Assembly (NCBI RefSeq): GCF_017565745.1
Contig: NZ_JAGDYM010000007.1
Location: 1-64,000 of the forward strand
Direction of reading: 5' to 3'
Length of the DNA stretch: 64,000 nt
Source: Leucobacter weissii
Lineage (GTDB): Bacteria; Actinomycetota; Actinomycetes; Actinomycetales; Microbacteriaceae
A program made the translations under genes and the position numbers. The stretch's first letter is position 1. Each line of letters begins with the position of its first letter. The notes beneath the pieces are model-generated. The model was given only the letters and a program-made list of their open reading frames with translations, was not told the origin of the DNA and ran no database searches. Shown here piece by piece: positions 25,406 to 33,946 of this stretch.

Positions 25406-26689
25406 TCAGTCCGCCGCGGCGAAGGCCTCGACGATGGGGGCGAACTTCGACACCGTCTCCGCGAACTCCCGCGCCGGGTCGCTCCCCTCGACTATGCCGC
25501 CTCCGGCATATGCGGTGATGGTGCGGATCCCGCCCGCCGGCGGTCCGAGTTCGGCGCAGCGCAGCGCGATGACCCACTCCCCGTCCCCGTCCGCATCGAT
25601 CCAGCCCACGGGGCCCGCGTATCTGCCGCGGTCGAACGATTCCAGCTCCGCGATCGCGGAGACCGCGACGGAGGTCGGGGTGCCGGCGACGGCGGCCGTC
25701 GGGTGGAGCGCCGCCGCGAGTTCGAGGGAGGACTCCCGGCCGGGCAGCGCGCCCAGATCGGTCGCGAGATGCCAGACGTTCGGGAGGCCGAGCGCGAAGG
25801 GCTCCTCGCTCGTGCGCAGCCCGTCGACATGGGGCGAGAGCGCGGTCACGACGCTCTGCACCGCGAAGGCGTGCTCGTGCTGCTCCTTCGAACTCGTCAG
25901 CAGCTCATCCCGCACGCGCGCGTCGGCGGCAGGATCGTCCAGCCTGCGCGCGCGGGTTCCCGCGAGCACACGAGCCGAGATCGCCCCGTCGGCCCGCCGC
26001 ACCAGGGTTTCGGGGCTCGCCCCCAGTATTCCATCTACCGCATACGTCCAGCAGCCGTCGTACCGTTCCGCGAGCCGGCCGAGCGGGACGCGCAGATCCC
26101 CGTCGGCCGCGACCGTGCCGGCGACCCGGCGCGCCACGACGATCTTCTCGGCCTCGCCGAGCTCGATGCGCCCTCGGGCCTTCCCGACGCTTGCGAGGTA
26201 GGCCTCGTCGGGGGCCGCCACCGGCAGCCGCGCCGCGGGAGCCGCGCCCGCGCGCCGCGCCGACGGCGCCGTCGACGGCGGAACCGGATTGCCGTCCCGT
26301 GAGATCTCCGTGATCCACGCCGTGCCCCGGTGCCGCGCGATGAGCAGGCGGGGCACCACGAGCACGCTCGCCGCCTCGCTCTCGTCGTCGAAGGCGAACG
26401 CTCCGAAGGCGACGAGTCCGGAGCCCGGCAGGCGCACGGGGTCGTCGATCTCGGCGGCGGAGGACAGCTCGCGCCACGCCTGCGCCGCCCGCGAGAAGCG
26501 CCCCGGACCCGAGAAGCGGAGGCGGAGCGTCTCGCCGACGCCGACGGCGCCCCGGTCGCCGCGGATCCACACCAGCGGATCCGTCGGATCCGCCCGCGCC
26601 AGCAGCTCCGGCATCCCGAGGGGGGCGTCGAGCGGCCTGGTGACGGCGCGCAGCGCGGTGTGCTCGGGGGCCGCCGATCCGCTGGTCAT
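25406..26689 (-). CDS. menF: Isochorismate synthase
   Basis: 427 residues, chorismate-utilising (ADC synthase) fold. Core motifs: GEAEKIVVARRV, GASPETLVRR, VLAGTRARR, DELLTSSKEQHEHAFAV, LGLPNVWHLATDL, LHPTAAVAGTP and YAGPVGWIDADGDGEWVIALRC. It converts chorismate to isochorismate, the first step of menaquinone synthesis. ATG 26689 follows a TAGGGT -10 by seven bases. MenB, MenC and MenH are not in this window. Confidence 0.92.
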   Translation of the reverse strand: MTSGSAAPEHTALRAVTRPLDAPLGMPELLARADPTDPLVWIRGDRGAVGVGETLRLRFSGPGRFSRAAQAWRELSSAAEIDDPVRLPGSGLVAFGAFAFDDESEAASVLVVPRLLIARHRGTAWITEISRDGNPVPPSTAPSARRAGAAPAARLPVAAPDEAYLASVGKARGRIELGEAEKIVVARRVAGTVAADGDLRVPLGRLAERYDGCWTYAVDGILGASPETLVRRADGAISARVLAGTRARRLDDPAADARVRDELLTSSKEQHEHAFAVQSVVTALSPHVDGLRTSEEPFALGLPNVWHLATDLGALPGRESSLELAAALHPTAAVAGTPTSVAVSAIAELESFDRGRYAGPVGWIDADGDGEWVIALRCAELGPPAGGIRTITAYAGGGIVEGSDPAREFAETVSKFAPIVEAFAAAD

Positions 26690-26696
26690 CCTCTCA

Positions 26697-26702
26697 ACCC
26701 TA
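26697..26702 (-). promoter_or_regulatory. Leaderless -10 of menF
   Basis: TAGGGT read from 26702 to 26697, seven bases before ATG 26689. Confidence 0.5.
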
Positions 26703-26809
26703 CCGCCTGCCCCGCACCCGGCGGGTCATGCGCCGTGAGCGCACGCGAGCCACCGGCGACGATTCTCGGCGTATTCGCGCTCACGGCGACGGCTTCCGGC
26801 TGGCCCTAG

Positions 26810-26815
26810 TAGCAT
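26810..26815 (+). promoter_or_regulatory. Leaderless -10 of menG
   Basis: TAGCAT, seven bases before GTG 26823. The same hexamer and almost the same layout precede dnaX. Confidence 0.5.
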
Positions 26816-26822
26816 GGATCGG

Positions 26823-27599
26823 GTGACCCGCCCCGACACCGCCACCAAGCAGGCGACCGATGTCTCGACGATGTTCGATGAGGTGTCCCCCCGCTACGAC
26901 CTCATCAACGACGTCCTGACCCTCGGCTTCGACCGTCTGTGGCGGCGGGCGACGACCGAGGCGCTCGGCGCGACCGCGGGGATGCGCGTGCTCGATCTCG
27001 CGGCCGGCACCGGGACCTCCAGTGCGAGCATCGCGCGGCGCGGCGCGCACGTCACCGCGGTCGACTTCTCCGAGGGGATGCTGGAGGAGGGCCGGCGGCG
27101 GCACGCCGGGGACCCCCGGATCGAGTTCGTGCACGGCGACGCGACCGAGCTGCCCTTCCCGGACGGCGGCTTCGACGCGGCCACGATCTCCTACGGCCTG
27201 CGCAATGTGAGCGAGCCGCGGCGCGCGCTCGCGGAGATGCGCCGCGTCGTGCGTCCGGGCGGGCGGATCGTGATCGCCGAGTTCTCCACGCCCCCCTCGC
27301 CGCTGGTGCGGGTGCCCTACAGCGCCTACGGCCGCCACGTGCTGCCGATGATCGCGGGGCTCATCAATCGCGACGCGGCGGAGGCGTACCGCTATCTGAA
27401 CGAGTCGATCGAGCAGTGGCCCGCGCAGCGCGAGCTGGTGCGGTGGGTGCGGGAGGCGGGCTTCGAGCGCGTCGCCTACCGGAATCTCAGCTTCGGGATC
27501 GTCGCCCTGCACCGCGGCTTCGTGCCGGTCGACGCGATCGGGGACCGCCGGCCGCCGACCCGGGGCGAGCTGCCGACCGCGGAGGCGGATGCGGCATGA
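26823..27599 (+). CDS. menG: Demethylmenaquinone methyltransferase (UbiE/MenG)
   Basis: 258 residues, class I SAM methyltransferase. Family signatures: VSTMFDEVSPRYDLINDVLTLGFDRLWRR near the N-terminus, SAM loop VLDLAAGTGTSS, DFSEGMLEEG, ATISYGLRNVSEPRRALAEMRRV and RPGGRIVIAEFS. It performs the last methylation of menaquinone. Two starts are possible: ATG 26814 overlaps the -10, whereas GTG 26823 fits a leaderless transcript and was chosen. It overlaps the next gene by four bases. Confidence 0.93.
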   Translation: MTRPDTATKQATDVSTMFDEVSPRYDLINDVLTLGFDRLWRRATTEALGATAGMRVLDLAAGTGTSSASIARRGAHVTAVDFSEGMLEEGRRRHAGDPRIEFVHGDATELPFPDGGFDAATISYGLRNVSEPRRALAEMRRVVRPGGRIVIAEFSTPPSPLVRVPYSAYGRHVLPMIAGLINRDAAEAYRYLNESIEQWPAQRELVRWVREAGFERVAYRNLSFGIVALHRGFVPVDAIGDRRPPTRGELPTAEADAA

Positions 27600-28654
27600 A
27601 CCTTCCCATCGCCGAGGACACCGCGACACAGGCGCTGCCCATGCGCCTGTTCCGCGGCGCGGGCGAGCGGCGCCACGTGCGGCGGATGCGGGAGCAGCTC
27701 GGCCTCGTGGAGGCCGGTCTGCTGGATCATCTGCGCTTCGCCTCGTCCGTGGCGGACGCGCCGGCGCGCTATCTGGCCGAGGCGGGCGGCAAGCGCATCC
27801 GGCCCATGCTGACCCTGCTCACCAGCGAGCTGGGGGACGGGCCGGGCGAGCTGGTGCGCCGCGCCGCGCAGGCCGTCGAGCTGACCCATCTCGCCTCGCT
27901 CTACCACGACGACGTGATGGACGACGCGAAGCTGCGCCGCGGGGTGCCCGCCGCGCAGATGGTCTGGTCCAACTCGGTCGCGATCCTCGCCGGCGATCTG
28001 CTGTTCGCCCGGGCCTCGACGCTCGTCTCCGGCATGGGGGAGGAGGCGATCCTGCTCCAGGCCCGCACCTTCGAGCGGCTGTGCCTCGGTCAGCTGCACG
28101 AGACGATCGGTCCGCAGGACGGCGACGATCCGATGGAGCACTACCTGCAGGTGCTCGCCGACAAGACCGGGGCGCTCATCGCGACCGCGGCGCGCATGGG
28201 CGTCATGTTCTCCGGCGCCCCGGGAGCGTTCGCGGATCCGGTGACGGAGTACGGCGAGCGCATCGGCGTGGCCTTCCAACTGGTCGACGATGTGATCGAC
28301 CTCTCGCCGAAGGCCGAGCGGACCGGAAAGCGGGCCGGCACGGATCTCCGGGCCGGCGTGATCACCATGCCGCTGCTGCGGCTGCGCGAGCTGGCGGCAG
28401 GCGGCGACGCGGAGGCCGCCGAGCTGAGCGAGCGCATCGGCGCCGGCGTCGCGCGCATCGCGGCGGGCGAGGATCCCGCGCTGCTGGATCCCGAGGTGGA
28501 GGCGCTGCGCGCCCATCCGGTGACGGCGCAGACCGAGCTCGCGGCGCGCGACTGGGCGCGGGACGCGGTGGCGGCGCTCGATCCGCTGCCGAAGTCCACG
28601 GTGAAGCGCGGACTCGAGCTCATGGCGGAGTCCATAGTGAATCGAGAAGGGTAG
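27596..28654 (+). CDS. Polyprenyl diphosphate synthase
   Basis: 352 residues, trans-isoprenyl diphosphate synthase. First Asp-rich motif DDVMD at 105-109 and second DDVID at 231-235; the GGKRIRPML substrate loop is at 64-72. It extends allylic diphosphates with IPP to make the side chain for MenA. Chain length cannot be safely read, though the small residues before the first motif (SLYHDD) are typical of medium/long-chain enzymes. ATG 27596 overlaps menG (ATGA), so menG and this gene are coupled. Confidence 0.92.
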   Translation: MNLPIAEDTATQALPMRLFRGAGERRHVRRMREQLGLVEAGLLDHLRFASSVADAPARYLAEAGGKRIRPMLTLLTSELGDGPGELVRRAAQAVELTHLASLYHDDVMDDAKLRRGVPAAQMVWSNSVAILAGDLLFARASTLVSGMGEEAILLQARTFERLCLGQLHETIGPQDGDDPMEHYLQVLADKTGALIATAARMGVMFSGAPGAFADPVTEYGERIGVAFQLVDDVIDLSPKAERTGKRAGTDLRAGVITMPLLRLRELAAGGDAEAAELSERIGAGVARIAAGEDPALLDPEVEALRAHPVTAQTELAARDWARDAVAALDPLPKSTVKRGLELMAESIVNREG

Positions 28655-28657
28655 GGT

Positions 28658-30034
28658 ATGACCGAGTTGCGACTGGCGATCGTCGGCGCCGGCCCCGCGG
28701 GAATCTACGCGGCGGACCTGCTGAACAAGGCGGAACGCGATTTCGACGTGGAGATCGATCTGTTCGAGCAACTGCCCGCCCCCTACGGGCTCGTGCGGTA
28801 CGGGGTCTCTCCCGACCACCCCCGCATCAAGGGCATCATCACCGCGCTGCGCGAGGTGCTCGACAGCGGCACCGTGCGCTACTTCGGGAACGTGCGCTAC
28901 GGTCAGGATCTCACGCTGGACGACCTGAAACGGCATTATCACGCGGTGATCTTCGCCACGGGCGCGATCCGCGATGCGAGCCTCGGGATCCCGGGCATCG
29001 ACGCCGAGGGCTCCTACGGCGCCGCCGATTTCGTGAGCTGGTTCGACGGGCACCCCGACGTGCCGCGCACCTGGCCGCTCGAGGCCGAGCAGGTCGGCGT
29101 CGTCGGCAACGGCAACGTCGCCCTCGACATCTCGCGCATGCTGATCAAGCACGCCGACGACCTCCTGCCCACGGAGATCGCCGACAACGTCTACGCGGGG
29201 CTGAAGGCGAACCCGATTCAGGATCTGCACCTCTTCGGGCGTCGCGGGCCGGCCTACGTGAAGTTCACGCCGCTCGAGCTGCGCGAGCTCGGCGAGGTGC
29301 GCGACGTCGACATGGTGCTCGACGGGCGCGATTTCTCCTTCGAGGACCCCTACGTCGAGGAGACCCTGCTGAAGAACAAGCAGGTCGTCGTGATCCAGCG
29401 CGTGATGAACAAGTGGCTGGAGGAGCAGCGGGCCAGGGAGGCCGGCGAGGTCGCGCCCGCGTCGCGTCGCCTGCACCTGCACTTCTGGTCGAAGCCGGTC
29501 GAGGTCGTGACGGAGGACGGCCGGGTCGCCGGGTTGAAGATCGAGCGCACCGCACCCGACGGAGCGGGCGGCGTGATCGACACCGGCGAGTTCGAGGTGA
29601 TCCCGCTGCAGTCCCTCTACCGTGCGGTGGGCTATTACGGCTCGCCGCTGGACGAGATCCCCTTCGACGACGCGCGCGGCGTGATCCCGAACGAGCAGGG
29701 CCGGGTGACCGACGCCTCGGGCAGCCGCCTGCCCGGGGTGTACGCCACCGGATGGATCAAGCGCGGCCCGGTGGGGCTCATCGGGCACACCAAGAGCGAC
29801 GCGATGGAGACGCTGGAGTGCCTGCTGGAGGATCGCGAGACCTGGTGGCGGCCGATCGAGCCGGAGGCGTCGCGGATCCCCGAACTGCTCGAGGAGCGCC
29901 GGGTGCCCTACACGACCGTGGAGGGCTGGCATCGGCTCGACGAGCACGAACTCTCCCTCGGCGAGGCCGCGGGTCGGACGCGCGTCAAGGTGGTCCCTCG
30001 CGACGAGATGACCCGGATCAGCCGCGAGGGCTGA
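28658..30034 (+). CDS. fprA: Ferredoxin/flavodoxin-NADP+ reductase, FprA type
   Basis: 458 residues, adrenodoxin-reductase-like flavoprotein. FAD Rossmann motif IVGAGPAGIYAADLL at the N-terminus, APYGLVRYGVSPDHPRIKG, NADP motif VGVVGNGNVALDISRML, the family element FGRRGPAYVKFTPLELREL and C-terminal GVYATGWIKRGPVGLIGHTKSDA. It shuttles electrons between NADPH and a ferredoxin. It starts three bases after the prenyl synthase stop, with GAGAAGGGTAGGG as the ribosome-binding region. Its 3' end overlaps the convergent gene by 17 bases. Confidence 0.95.
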   Translation: MTELRLAIVGAGPAGIYAADLLNKAERDFDVEIDLFEQLPAPYGLVRYGVSPDHPRIKGIITALREVLDSGTVRYFGNVRYGQDLTLDDLKRHYHAVIFATGAIRDASLGIPGIDAEGSYGAADFVSWFDGHPDVPRTWPLEAEQVGVVGNGNVALDISRMLIKHADDLLPTEIADNVYAGLKANPIQDLHLFGRRGPAYVKFTPLELRELGEVRDVDMVLDGRDFSFEDPYVEETLLKNKQVVVIQRVMNKWLEEQRAREAGEVAPASRRLHLHFWSKPVEVVTEDGRVAGLKIERTAPDGAGGVIDTGEFEVIPLQSLYRAVGYYGSPLDEIPFDDARGVIPNEQGRVTDASGSRLPGVYATGWIKRGPVGLIGHTKSDAMETLECLLEDRETWWRPIEPEASRIPELLEERRVPYTTVEGWHRLDEHELSLGEAAGRTRVKVVPRDEMTRISREG

Positions 30035-31082
30035 CCGCCGCGGCGAGAAGCTCCCGGATCGCCGGAGTGACCGGGATCCCCGTTCGACCGGCCTCGGCGC
30101 GCGCCCGGTAGCGGTGATCCGCGGGCAGGCGCTCCAGGCCCGCCTCGCGCAGGGCGGCGATGAACTCGGCTACCCGACCGGCGAAACCGCCTGCGCCGCG
30201 ATCCGGGTCGATGAGGATGAGGAGCTGACCGGTGCGCGCCGTGCCGCCGTCCTCCGGGGACTCGGCGAACACCAGATCGTCCTGATAGGAGAACGCGCTG
30301 CCGGTGAGTCCGGAGGCGAGGATCTCGACCATGAGCGACAGCGCCAGGCCCTTGTGTCCCCCGAAGGGGAGCAGGCCGCCCTCGTCGAGGATCTCCCGCG
30401 GGTCGTCGGTGTCGCGCCCGCCGCGCCCGGTGCCCGTGCCGAGGTGCACCTTGCGACCGGCCTCGGCGGTCAGCTGCAGGTCGCCGTGCGACATGGTGGA
30501 GGTGGCGAAGTCCATGACGAGGGGGCGGCCACCGGCCACCGGTGAGGCGAAGGCGAAGGGGTTGGTGCCGAGCACCTCTCGGCGCGCCCCGCGAGGGATC
30601 ACCGAGGCGCCGCCGGTCACCATCGTGAGGCCGAGCAGACCGTCGGCCGCGAACGGCTCGAGGTCGGGCCAGAGCGCGCTGAAGTGGTGGGAGTCTCGGA
30701 TCGCCACGACTGCGACGCCGGTCTCGCCGATGGCTTCCGCGATCTCCTGCTCCGCGGCGATGAGGGCGGGCTGCGAGAAGCCGTCGGCGGCGTCCACCCG
30801 GATGAATGAGGCACCCGCGCGCTGCACGACCGGCTCTGCGGCGCCGTTCGCCCATCCGCTGCTGAGGGACCGCACATATCCCGGCACCCGGAACACGCCG
30901 TGGCTCAGCGCGCCGTCGCGCTCGCAGGAGGCGCAGTTGCGGGCGAGGATCGCGGCGACGGGCGGGCTCGCACCCGCGGCGATGAGGGTCGACCCGATCG
31001 CCTCCACCAGGGCGTCGAAGGAGATCCGCCCGGCGTCGTCGCGGGCGTCGTGCCCTGCGCTTTGCGGCTCGTTCTCGGACAT
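30018..31082 (-). CDS. Ldh_2-family NAD(P)H oxidoreductase, probable imino acid (pyrroline-2-carboxylate) reductase
   Basis: 354 residues, malate/L-lactate dehydrogenase type 2 fold. Typical segments: ERDGALSHGVFRVPGYV with the catalytic His region, VVAIRDSHHFSALWPDLEPFA, MVTGGASVIPRGARREVLGTNPFAFA, VMDFATSTMSHGDLQL and LLPFGGHKGLALSLMVEIL. Such proteins include malate dehydrogenase homologues and Delta1-pyrroline/piperideine-2-carboxylate reductases (DpkA/LhpD). Because it is divergent from a hydroxyproline-type locus and shares an operator region with its GntR regulator, the imino acid reductase role is favoured (inference). GAGGAGAG precedes ATG 31082. Its stop lies inside the convergent fprA end. 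Confidence 0.82.
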   Translation of the reverse strand: MSENEPQSAGHDARDDAGRISFDALVEAIGSTLIAAGASPPVAAILARNCASCERDGALSHGVFRVPGYVRSLSSGWANGAAEPVVQRAGASFIRVDAADGFSQPALIAAEQEIAEAIGETGVAVVAIRDSHHFSALWPDLEPFAADGLLGLTMVTGGASVIPRGARREVLGTNPFAFASPVAGGRPLVMDFATSTMSHGDLQLTAEAGRKVHLGTGTGRGGRDTDDPREILDEGGLLPFGGHKGLALSLMVEILASGLTGSAFSYQDDLVFAESPEDGGTARTGQLLILIDPDRGAGGFAGRVAEFIAALREAGLERLPADHRYRARAEAGRTGIPVTPAIRELLAAAVSPRG

Positions 31083-31116
31083 GTGCGCTCTCCTCGGACG
31101 GTGGCATCGGAAAATC

Positions 31117-31131
31117 GTCTGATTGTAAGAT
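31117..31131. promoter_or_regulatory. Operator-like 15-mer, copy 1
   Basis: 13 of 15 bases match the copy at 32203. It contains TACAAT on the minus strand (31127-31122), a good -10 for the Ldh_2 gene, with a 5' UTR of about 30 bases. A bound regulator would block that promoter. Confidence 0.65.
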
Positions 31132-31216
31132 AACGCAGCGGATCACTCGTCCCCGAACCCGACCCGCCCACCGGTGCACACGACGGGGCTCGGGCGTCGC
31201 AGTCAGCACCATGATT

Positions 31217-31231
31217 GTCAGATTGTATGAT
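31217..31231. promoter_or_regulatory. Operator-like 15-mer, copy 2
   Basis: 13 of 15 bases match the copy at 32203. Its end includes TATGAT (31226-31231), a plausible -10 for the GntR gene at 31327, suggesting autoregulation. Confidence 0.65.
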
Positions 31232-31326
31232 TTGATGAGGAGTCGGAGCCGAGCGCCGGCGACATCTGCGCAATGCGGCTCCAGCGGGCCTCGCCGGGGC
31301 GGCGGCGCGGAGAAGGGGAGTCGAGG

Positions 31327-32052
31327 ATGCCGGGATCTCAGCGTGAGGATGCGGCGGAGCCCGTCGCCGTCATCGAGCGGGGACCGGCGCGCGTCGTCGC
31401 CGTCTCCCGGCGCGAGGCCGTGCGGATCGAAATCAGGCGTGCCATCATCCTCGGCGCACTCACGCCGGGGGATCGAGTGACCGAGGCCCAGTTGTCCGAG
31501 CAGCTCGGCGTCAGCCGCCCGACGGTCAGAGAGGCGCTGAACGCCCTCGCGGAGGAGGGCCTGATCGTCAAGGAGTCCTATCGGGGTCTGCGCGTCGCGA
31601 AACTGGCCCCCGACGCCTTCCACGACATCGCGCTCGGCAGGATCGCGCTCGACATGCTGGCCGTCGACGACGTGCTCGCCGATGAGACGGGTGAGAAGTT
31701 CGCGGTGATCGAGCGCGGCTGGATGCGCTACGAGAACGCCGTGTTCCACCCGGATCCGGTGGTGCAGCACGATGCCCACCTCGAATTCCACCGCTGCCTC
31801 TGGGACGCGTCCGGGAACTACCTCCTCGAGAAGCTCTGGCCCGTGACCGCCGCCCAGCTCACGATAGCGCTGGCCGAGGATCAGCGGCGCCGCGCCGATC
31901 CGGAGCGCGAGCACCGCGTGCACCTGACGCTCATGGAAGCGCTGCGCACCCGGGATCGGGCGGTGATCCGCACGGCGATCTCGGCGCACACGCTGGAGAG
32001 CGCCGACGAGATCGTGCGGATGATGCGGGAGGAGGAGGATCGCGGCCGATGA
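31327..32052 (+). CDS. GntR-family (FCD) regulator of the hydroxyproline-type locus
   Basis: 241 residues. ATG 31327 is chosen for GGGGAG at 31315-31320 six bases earlier; an ATG further upstream at 31273 lacks a site. Winged helix about 35-95: RIEIRRAIILGALTPGDRVTE, QLSEQLGVSRPTVREALNALAEEGLIV. The FCD effector domain has HLEFHRCLWDASGNYLLEKLW and the metal-ligand-like HRVHLTLMEAL and ISAHTLE. It is flanked by operator-like copies at 31117, 31217 and 32203, so it is the obvious candidate to bind them. The likely effector is a pathway imino acid or hydroxyproline (inference). A strong terminator follows. Confidence 0.88.
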   Translation: MPGSQREDAAEPVAVIERGPARVVAVSRREAVRIEIRRAIILGALTPGDRVTEAQLSEQLGVSRPTVREALNALAEEGLIVKESYRGLRVAKLAPDAFHDIALGRIALDMLAVDDVLADETGEKFAVIERGWMRYENAVFHPDPVVQHDAHLEFHRCLWDASGNYLLEKLWPVTAAQLTIALAEDQRRRADPEREHRVHLTLMEALRTRDRAVIRTAISAHTLESADEIVRMMREEEDRGR

Positions 32053-32078
32053 TCGGCCCCGATCAGACGGCGGATCCT

Positions 32079-32122
32079 GCGAAAGCGCCCCGGACGTGCT
32101 CGTCCGTCCGGGGCGCTTTCGC
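32079..32122 (+). terminator. Strong hairpin terminator after the GntR gene
   Basis: 18-bp perfect stem (32079-32096 with 32105-32122) and an 8-base loop, 26 bases after the stop. It separates the regulator from the transporter operon. No T-run follows. Confidence 0.8.
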
Positions 32123-32175
32123 GTCTCGCGCCGGGCGGTCCGGGTGCAACCGTGATGATTTTGTTATCTGAGGCC

Positions 32176-32204
32176 TTGCAATGTGCGCAATGTCGTATTA
32201 ACGT
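32176..32204 (+). promoter_or_regulatory. Promoter of the transporter/catabolic operon
   Basis: TTGCAA at 32176-32181, 17-base spacer, TAACGT at 32199-32204. TATTAA at 32196-32201 is an alternative -10. The operator-like motif begins at 32203, so repression by promoter occlusion is likely. Confidence 0.55.
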
Positions 32205-32217
32205 CAGATTGTAAGAC
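32203..32217. promoter_or_regulatory. Operator-like 15-mer, copy 3 (reference copy)
   Basis: GTCAGATTGTAAGAC, with GTC/GAC ends in inverted order. It lies over the predicted transcription start of the ABC transporter operon, 110 bases before ATG 32329. Confidence 0.7.
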
Positions 32218-32328
32218 ACTCAGGCAACTGATCTGAACGGTCTTCACCCGTTCCTCGCGGAGCGGGGCTGCACCCGCAGCGCACGGGCCCCCGCCCAGTT
32301 CCACACCCACTCCCTGGAAGGGACGACG

Positions 32329-33180
32329 ATGTCCAGAACAAGCAAAATCATCCTCGCCGTGCTCGGCGTGATCGTGCTCGCGGTCGCGGCCGGCTTCTTC
32401 GGCTCCGGCCTGCGGGGCGATGGCAGCGGAGGCGGCGGAGAGGCCTCGGCCAACGGCGCGTGGATCGACAAGATAAAGAGCCAGGGCGAACTGCGCGTGG
32501 GCATCGCCTCGGCTCCGCCGATGACCGCCGAGCAGCCGGACGGAACGATGGGCGGCCCGAACGTGCTGCCGCTGCAGACGCTCGCCGACCAGCTCGGCGT
32601 GAAGTTCACGCCGGTCGCGGCCGAGTGGAGCAAGATGGTCTCCGGCCTGCAGGCGGACCGTTTCGACGTGGCCGCCTACCTCGACTCCACCTCGGAGCGA
32701 TCGCTCGCCATCCAGTTCACCGACGCGGTCTACACCTATCAGGGCGTCTTCCTCGTCCGCGAGGACTCGGGGCTGACGAGCGCGGACGACATCGTGGCGA
32801 CGGGCGATCCGATCGCACTCGCCAGCGGTACCTCCTACGAGCCCGCCGTCGAAGCGCTCGGTTCGGAGCTGCTGACCACCGAGAGCATCCCCAACGCCGT
32901 CACCTCGGTGAAGTCGGATCGGGCGGTCGCCGCCTTCGCCGATCTCCCGACGCTCGCGGACGCCGCGCAGAAGGACTCGTCGCTGAAGATCGTGGTTCCG
33001 GATCCGGCCATCTTCGTCCAGGATTCGAACTACGGCGTGAGCGCGGACATCGACGCCCGCTCGCTGCAGATCCTCAACATCGCCATCCGCAGCGCTCAGA
33101 ACGACGGATCGCTCTCGCGAGCCTTCGCGGACGCAGGCATCGTCGAGGTCGAGACGCTCGGCGATCTGCGTGCCGAGTGA
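32329..33180 (+). CDS. Family 3 amino acid ABC transporter substrate-binding protein, probably membrane-anchored
   Basis: 283 residues. The N-terminus has a single hydrophobic helix (about 7-24: IILAVLGVIVLAVAAGFF) but no Cys lipobox, so it is either cleaved elsewhere or stays as a signal anchor. The SBP_bac_3 body follows: GELRVGIASAPPMT, LADQLGVKFTPVAAEWSKMV, GLQADRFDVAAYLDSTSERSLAIQFTDAVY and QDSNYGVSADIDARSL. It would bind a small amino or imino acid outside the cell. A GGAAGGGACGACG site precedes ATG 32329. First gene of the operon with the permease and ATPase. Confidence 0.9.
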   Translation: MSRTSKIILAVLGVIVLAVAAGFFGSGLRGDGSGGGGEASANGAWIDKIKSQGELRVGIASAPPMTAEQPDGTMGGPNVLPLQTLADQLGVKFTPVAAEWSKMVSGLQADRFDVAAYLDSTSERSLAIQFTDAVYTYQGVFLVREDSGLTSADDIVATGDPIALASGTSYEPAVEALGSELLTTESIPNAVTSVKSDRAVAAFADLPTLADAAQKDSSLKIVVPDPAIFVQDSNYGVSADIDARSLQILNIAIRSAQNDGSLSRAFADAGIVEVETLGDLRAE

Positions 33181-33202
33181 CGCGCCGACCCTCTGATACC
33201 CG

Positions 33203-33946
33203 ATGAATATTCGAGCCTACGACTTCGACTGGAACGTCGTAACGAGCAACTTCCCCAGGCTCCTCGAGGGGCTGGGGACCACGCTGCAGATCGCCGTGAT
33301 CGTGATCGTGCTCAGCATGCTCCTCGCGGTGCCCGTCGCGCTGCTGCGGATGTCGCAGATCGAGGTGGTCCGCTGGCTGGCACAGGGATACATCGAGCTG
33401 TTCCGCTGCACGCCGTTGCTGGTGCAGCTGTTCTGGGTCTACTACGCGATGCCGACGCTGACCGGGATCACGATCCCCGGCCTCGTCTCCGCGGTCATCG
33501 CGCTCACGCTGAACCTCACGGCGTTCATGGCCGAGGCCTACCGCTCCGGCTTCCAGGCGGTGCCGGTGGAGCAGATCGAGGCGGGGAAGATGCTGCGCCT
33601 CACGAGCTGGCAGAGGACCCGCTTCATCGTCATCCCCCAGGCGCTGCGGCAGCAGCTGCCGGTGATCCTGTCGCTCAACATCTCCCTCTTCAAGGACACG
33701 GCGCTCGTCTCGACCATCGCCGTCGCCGACCTGATGTTCACGGCGAACAAGATCGCCTCCGAGTCCTATCGGGCGCTCGAGATCCTGTCGACCGCCGCGC
33801 TCATGTACTTCCTGATCGCGTTCCCGGTATCGCTGATCCTTTCGAAGATCGAGCGGAACATGATGTCCGGCGATAGCCGGGGCGGGAGGAAGCGCAGATC
33901 GGTGGCGGCCCAGATGGTTCCCGGAACGAAAGTGCAGGTGGCATGA
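33203..33946 (+). CDS. HisM/GlnP-type amino acid ABC permease
   Basis: 247 residues, about five helices. LLEGLGTTLQIAVIVIVLSM opens the permease, YIELFRCTPLLVQLFWVYYAMP is the family hallmark, and the coupling helix is YRSGFQAVPVEQIEAGKMLRLTSWQ with VIPQALRQQLPVI. It carries the substrate supplied by 32329. A basic tail of about 25 residues extends beyond the last helix. It overlaps the ATPase gene by four bases. Confidence 0.93.
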   Translation: MNIRAYDFDWNVVTSNFPRLLEGLGTTLQIAVIVIVLSMLLAVPVALLRMSQIEVVRWLAQGYIELFRCTPLLVQLFWVYYAMPTLTGITIPGLVSAVIALTLNLTAFMAEAYRSGFQAVPVEQIEAGKMLRLTSWQRTRFIVIPQALRQQLPVILSLNISLFKDTALVSTIAVADLMFTANKIASESYRALEILSTAALMYFLIAFPVSLILSKIERNMMSGDSRGGRKRRSVAAQMVPGTKVQVA

